Source: an uncultured Rhizobiaceae group bacterium
GTDB lineage: Bacteria; Pseudomonadota; Alphaproteobacteria; Rhizobiales; Rhizobiaceae
DNA: 5,926 bases
Direction of reading: 5' to 3'
Assembly (NCBI GenBank): GCA_905479965.1
Contig: CAJQOR010000115.1
Location: 1 to 5,926, forward strand
Position numbers and translations under genes: made by a program. Positions within the stretch are counted from its first letter, which is position 1; each line of letters opens with the position of its first letter. Of this stretch, positions 4,974 to 5,926 are shown one piece after another. The notes below the pieces were generated by a model that saw only the letters and a list, made by a program, of their open reading frames with translations, did no database searches and was not told where the DNA came from.

Positions 4974-5926
4974 ATGTCGAGTTTTATTCTATCCATTGAT
5001 CAGGGAACAACATCTACCAGATCGTTAGTTTTTGATGAGAATTACAACGTGGTTTCATCAGATCAAATGGAGTTCACTCAACATTTTCCATCCTCTGGTT
5101 TGGTCGAACATGAGCCTGAAGAAATTTGGCAAACTGTTCTAACAACATCGAAAAATGCCATCGCAAAAGCGGGAATTGACGCGAGTTCCATTGCTGGTAT
5201 TGGCATTACCAATCAGCGAGAAACAGTTGTCATTTGGGATAAAGCCACCGGTAAACCAGTTCATAAAGCCATTGTCTGGCAAGACCGCAGAACATCGGCG
5301 TTTTGTGCGAATTTAAAGGCAGATGGTTTGGAAACGACCGTCACAGCAAAGACAGGCCTATTGCTTGATCCATATTTTTCCGGCAGCAAGATCCGCTGGA
5401 TTTTAGATAATGTCGAAGGTGCCCGTGCGCGAGCGGAAAACGGCGAGCTGATCTTTGGTACGGTTGATACCTATTTGCTTTGGCATTTAACAGGTGGTGC
5501 GTCTCACAAAACAGATGCGACAAATGCCTGCCGAACATTGCTTTATAATATTCATGACGGCGCGTGGGATGATGAGCTGTTAAAAATATTTGGCGTTCCA
5601 AAAGCTATGTTGCCTAACGTGGAAGACACAGCGGCAGATTTCGGCGTCACGGATCCTTCACTGTTGGGTGCAAGTATCCCAGTGCTTGGTATTGCAGGTG
5701 ATCAACATGCAGCCACCCTTGGCCAGGCGTGCTTTAAACCCGGCATGGTCAAATCCACCTATGGCACAGGCTGTTTTATGATGCTCAATACGGGTGAAAA
5801 CGCTGTTCCGTCTAAAAATCGTATGCTGACCACAGTTGCATACCAGCTTGATGGAAAACCAACATATGCGCTTGAGGGATCAATCTTCATTGCAGGTGCT
5901 GCCATTCAATGGCTGCGTGATGGCTT
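4974..5926 (+). CDS. glpK: Glycerol kinase, 3' end outside the window
   Basis: The frame is open from ATG 4974 to the window edge, giving 317 codons of an enzyme usually near 500 residues. It phosphorylates glycerol with ATP to sn-glycerol 3-phosphate (FGGY kinase family, cytoplasmic). Seen: ATP-loop [10 protein letters not shown] (7-16); N-Q-R-E-T (80-84) with glycerol-binding Arg82/Glu83; V-W-Q-D-R-R-T (101-107) with Trp102; D-P-Y-F-S-G-S-K (132-139) with Tyr134; [10 protein letters not shown] (161-170); A-G-D-Q-H-A-A (241-247) with catalytic Asp243 and Gln244; S-T-Y-G-T-G-C-F-M (261-269) with Phe268. All equivalents of the E. coli glycerol-site residues are present. The E. coli Arg236 used for fructose-1,6-bisphosphate inhibition is Ser234 here. 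AGGGAG (4963-4968) lies 5 nt upstream. Glycerol, not erythritol, is the likely substrate. Confidence 0.93.
   Translation, partial: MSSFILSIDQGTTSTRSLVFDENYNVVSSDQMEFTQHFPSSGLVEHEPEEIWQTVLTTSKNAIAKAGIDASSIAGIGITNQRETVVIWDKATGKPVHKAIVWQDRRTSAFCANLKADGLETTVTAKTGLLLDPYFSGSKIRWILDNVEGARARAENGELIFGTVDTYLLWHLTGGASHKTDATNACRTLLYNIHDGAWDDELLKIFGVPKAMLPNVEDTAADFGVTDPSLLGASIPVLGIAGDQHAATLGQACFKPGMVKSTYGTGCFMMLNTGENAVPSKNRMLTTVAYQLDGKPTYALEGSIFIAGAAIQWLRDG

Noticed and set aside
5341..5781. Short frames on both strands inside glpK
   Set aside because: They are out of frame with the intact glycerol kinase reading frame, which covers this whole region.
4974..5926. Erythritol or other polyol kinase instead of glycerol kinase
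   Set aside because: All residues matching the E. coli glycerol pocket (Arg82, Glu83, Trp102, Tyr134, Asp243, Gln244, Phe268) and the GlpK N-terminus are present.
1..5926. CRISPR array, transposon or phage genes
   Set aside because: No spaced direct repeats, terminal inverted repeats, transposase or phage-like frames were seen on either strand.

Overview
The window looks like chromosomal DNA of a low-to-moderate GC alphaproteobacterium, probably of the Hyphomicrobiales/Rhizobiales type. The main evidence is at the left edge. A gene for a FYDLN-acid domain protein (TIGR02300 family) with the zinc cysteines mostly lost lies divergent from what appears to be the first ten codons of aroA (minus strand, starting M-S-H-S) and is followed by tRNA-Ala(GGC). 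To my knowledge this is a conserved neighbourhood in Rhizobiales. No species can be named from the sequence alone.

Layout, left to right: (1) 1-32, minus strand, probable 5' end of aroA; (2) 33-314, divergent intergenic region with a candidate promoter; (3) 315-725, acidic FYDLN protein with a TTG start, closed by a good intrinsic terminator; (4) 853-928, a complete tRNA-Ala(GGC) with encoded CCA; (5) 929-1109, a gap holding a long AT-rich stem-loop; (6) 1110-2177, a CelD/BcsL-type (FemAB-like GNAT) acetyltransferase; (7) 2193-2843, minus strand, otnC, convergent with the acetyltransferase; (8) a 138-bp divergent regulatory region with a perfect 18-bp palindrome of GntR type; (9) 2982-4220, otnK; (10) 4226-4879, a FrcK-like P-loop kinase almost abutting otnK; (11) a 94-bp leader unusually dense in inverted repeats; (12) 4974 to the right edge, the first about 317 codons of glycerol kinase glpK, which runs out of the window.

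The right two thirds read as a carbon-catabolism locus. OtnK phosphorylates 3-oxo-tetronate and OtnC decarboxylates the product to dihydroxyacetone phosphate (DHAP). GlpK makes glycerol 3-phosphate, which enters the same DHAP pool after oxidation. The kinase between otnK and glpK belongs to the family named for the frc sugar-transport operon, and its substrate is unknown. The oxidoreductase, isomerase or epimerase, transporter and regulator expected for a complete tetronate pathway are not in the window and may lie beyond the right edge. All named families are known. The unusual part is the arrangement: divergent otnC/otnK around one palindrome, and a leader with overlapping alternative palindromes before glpK.
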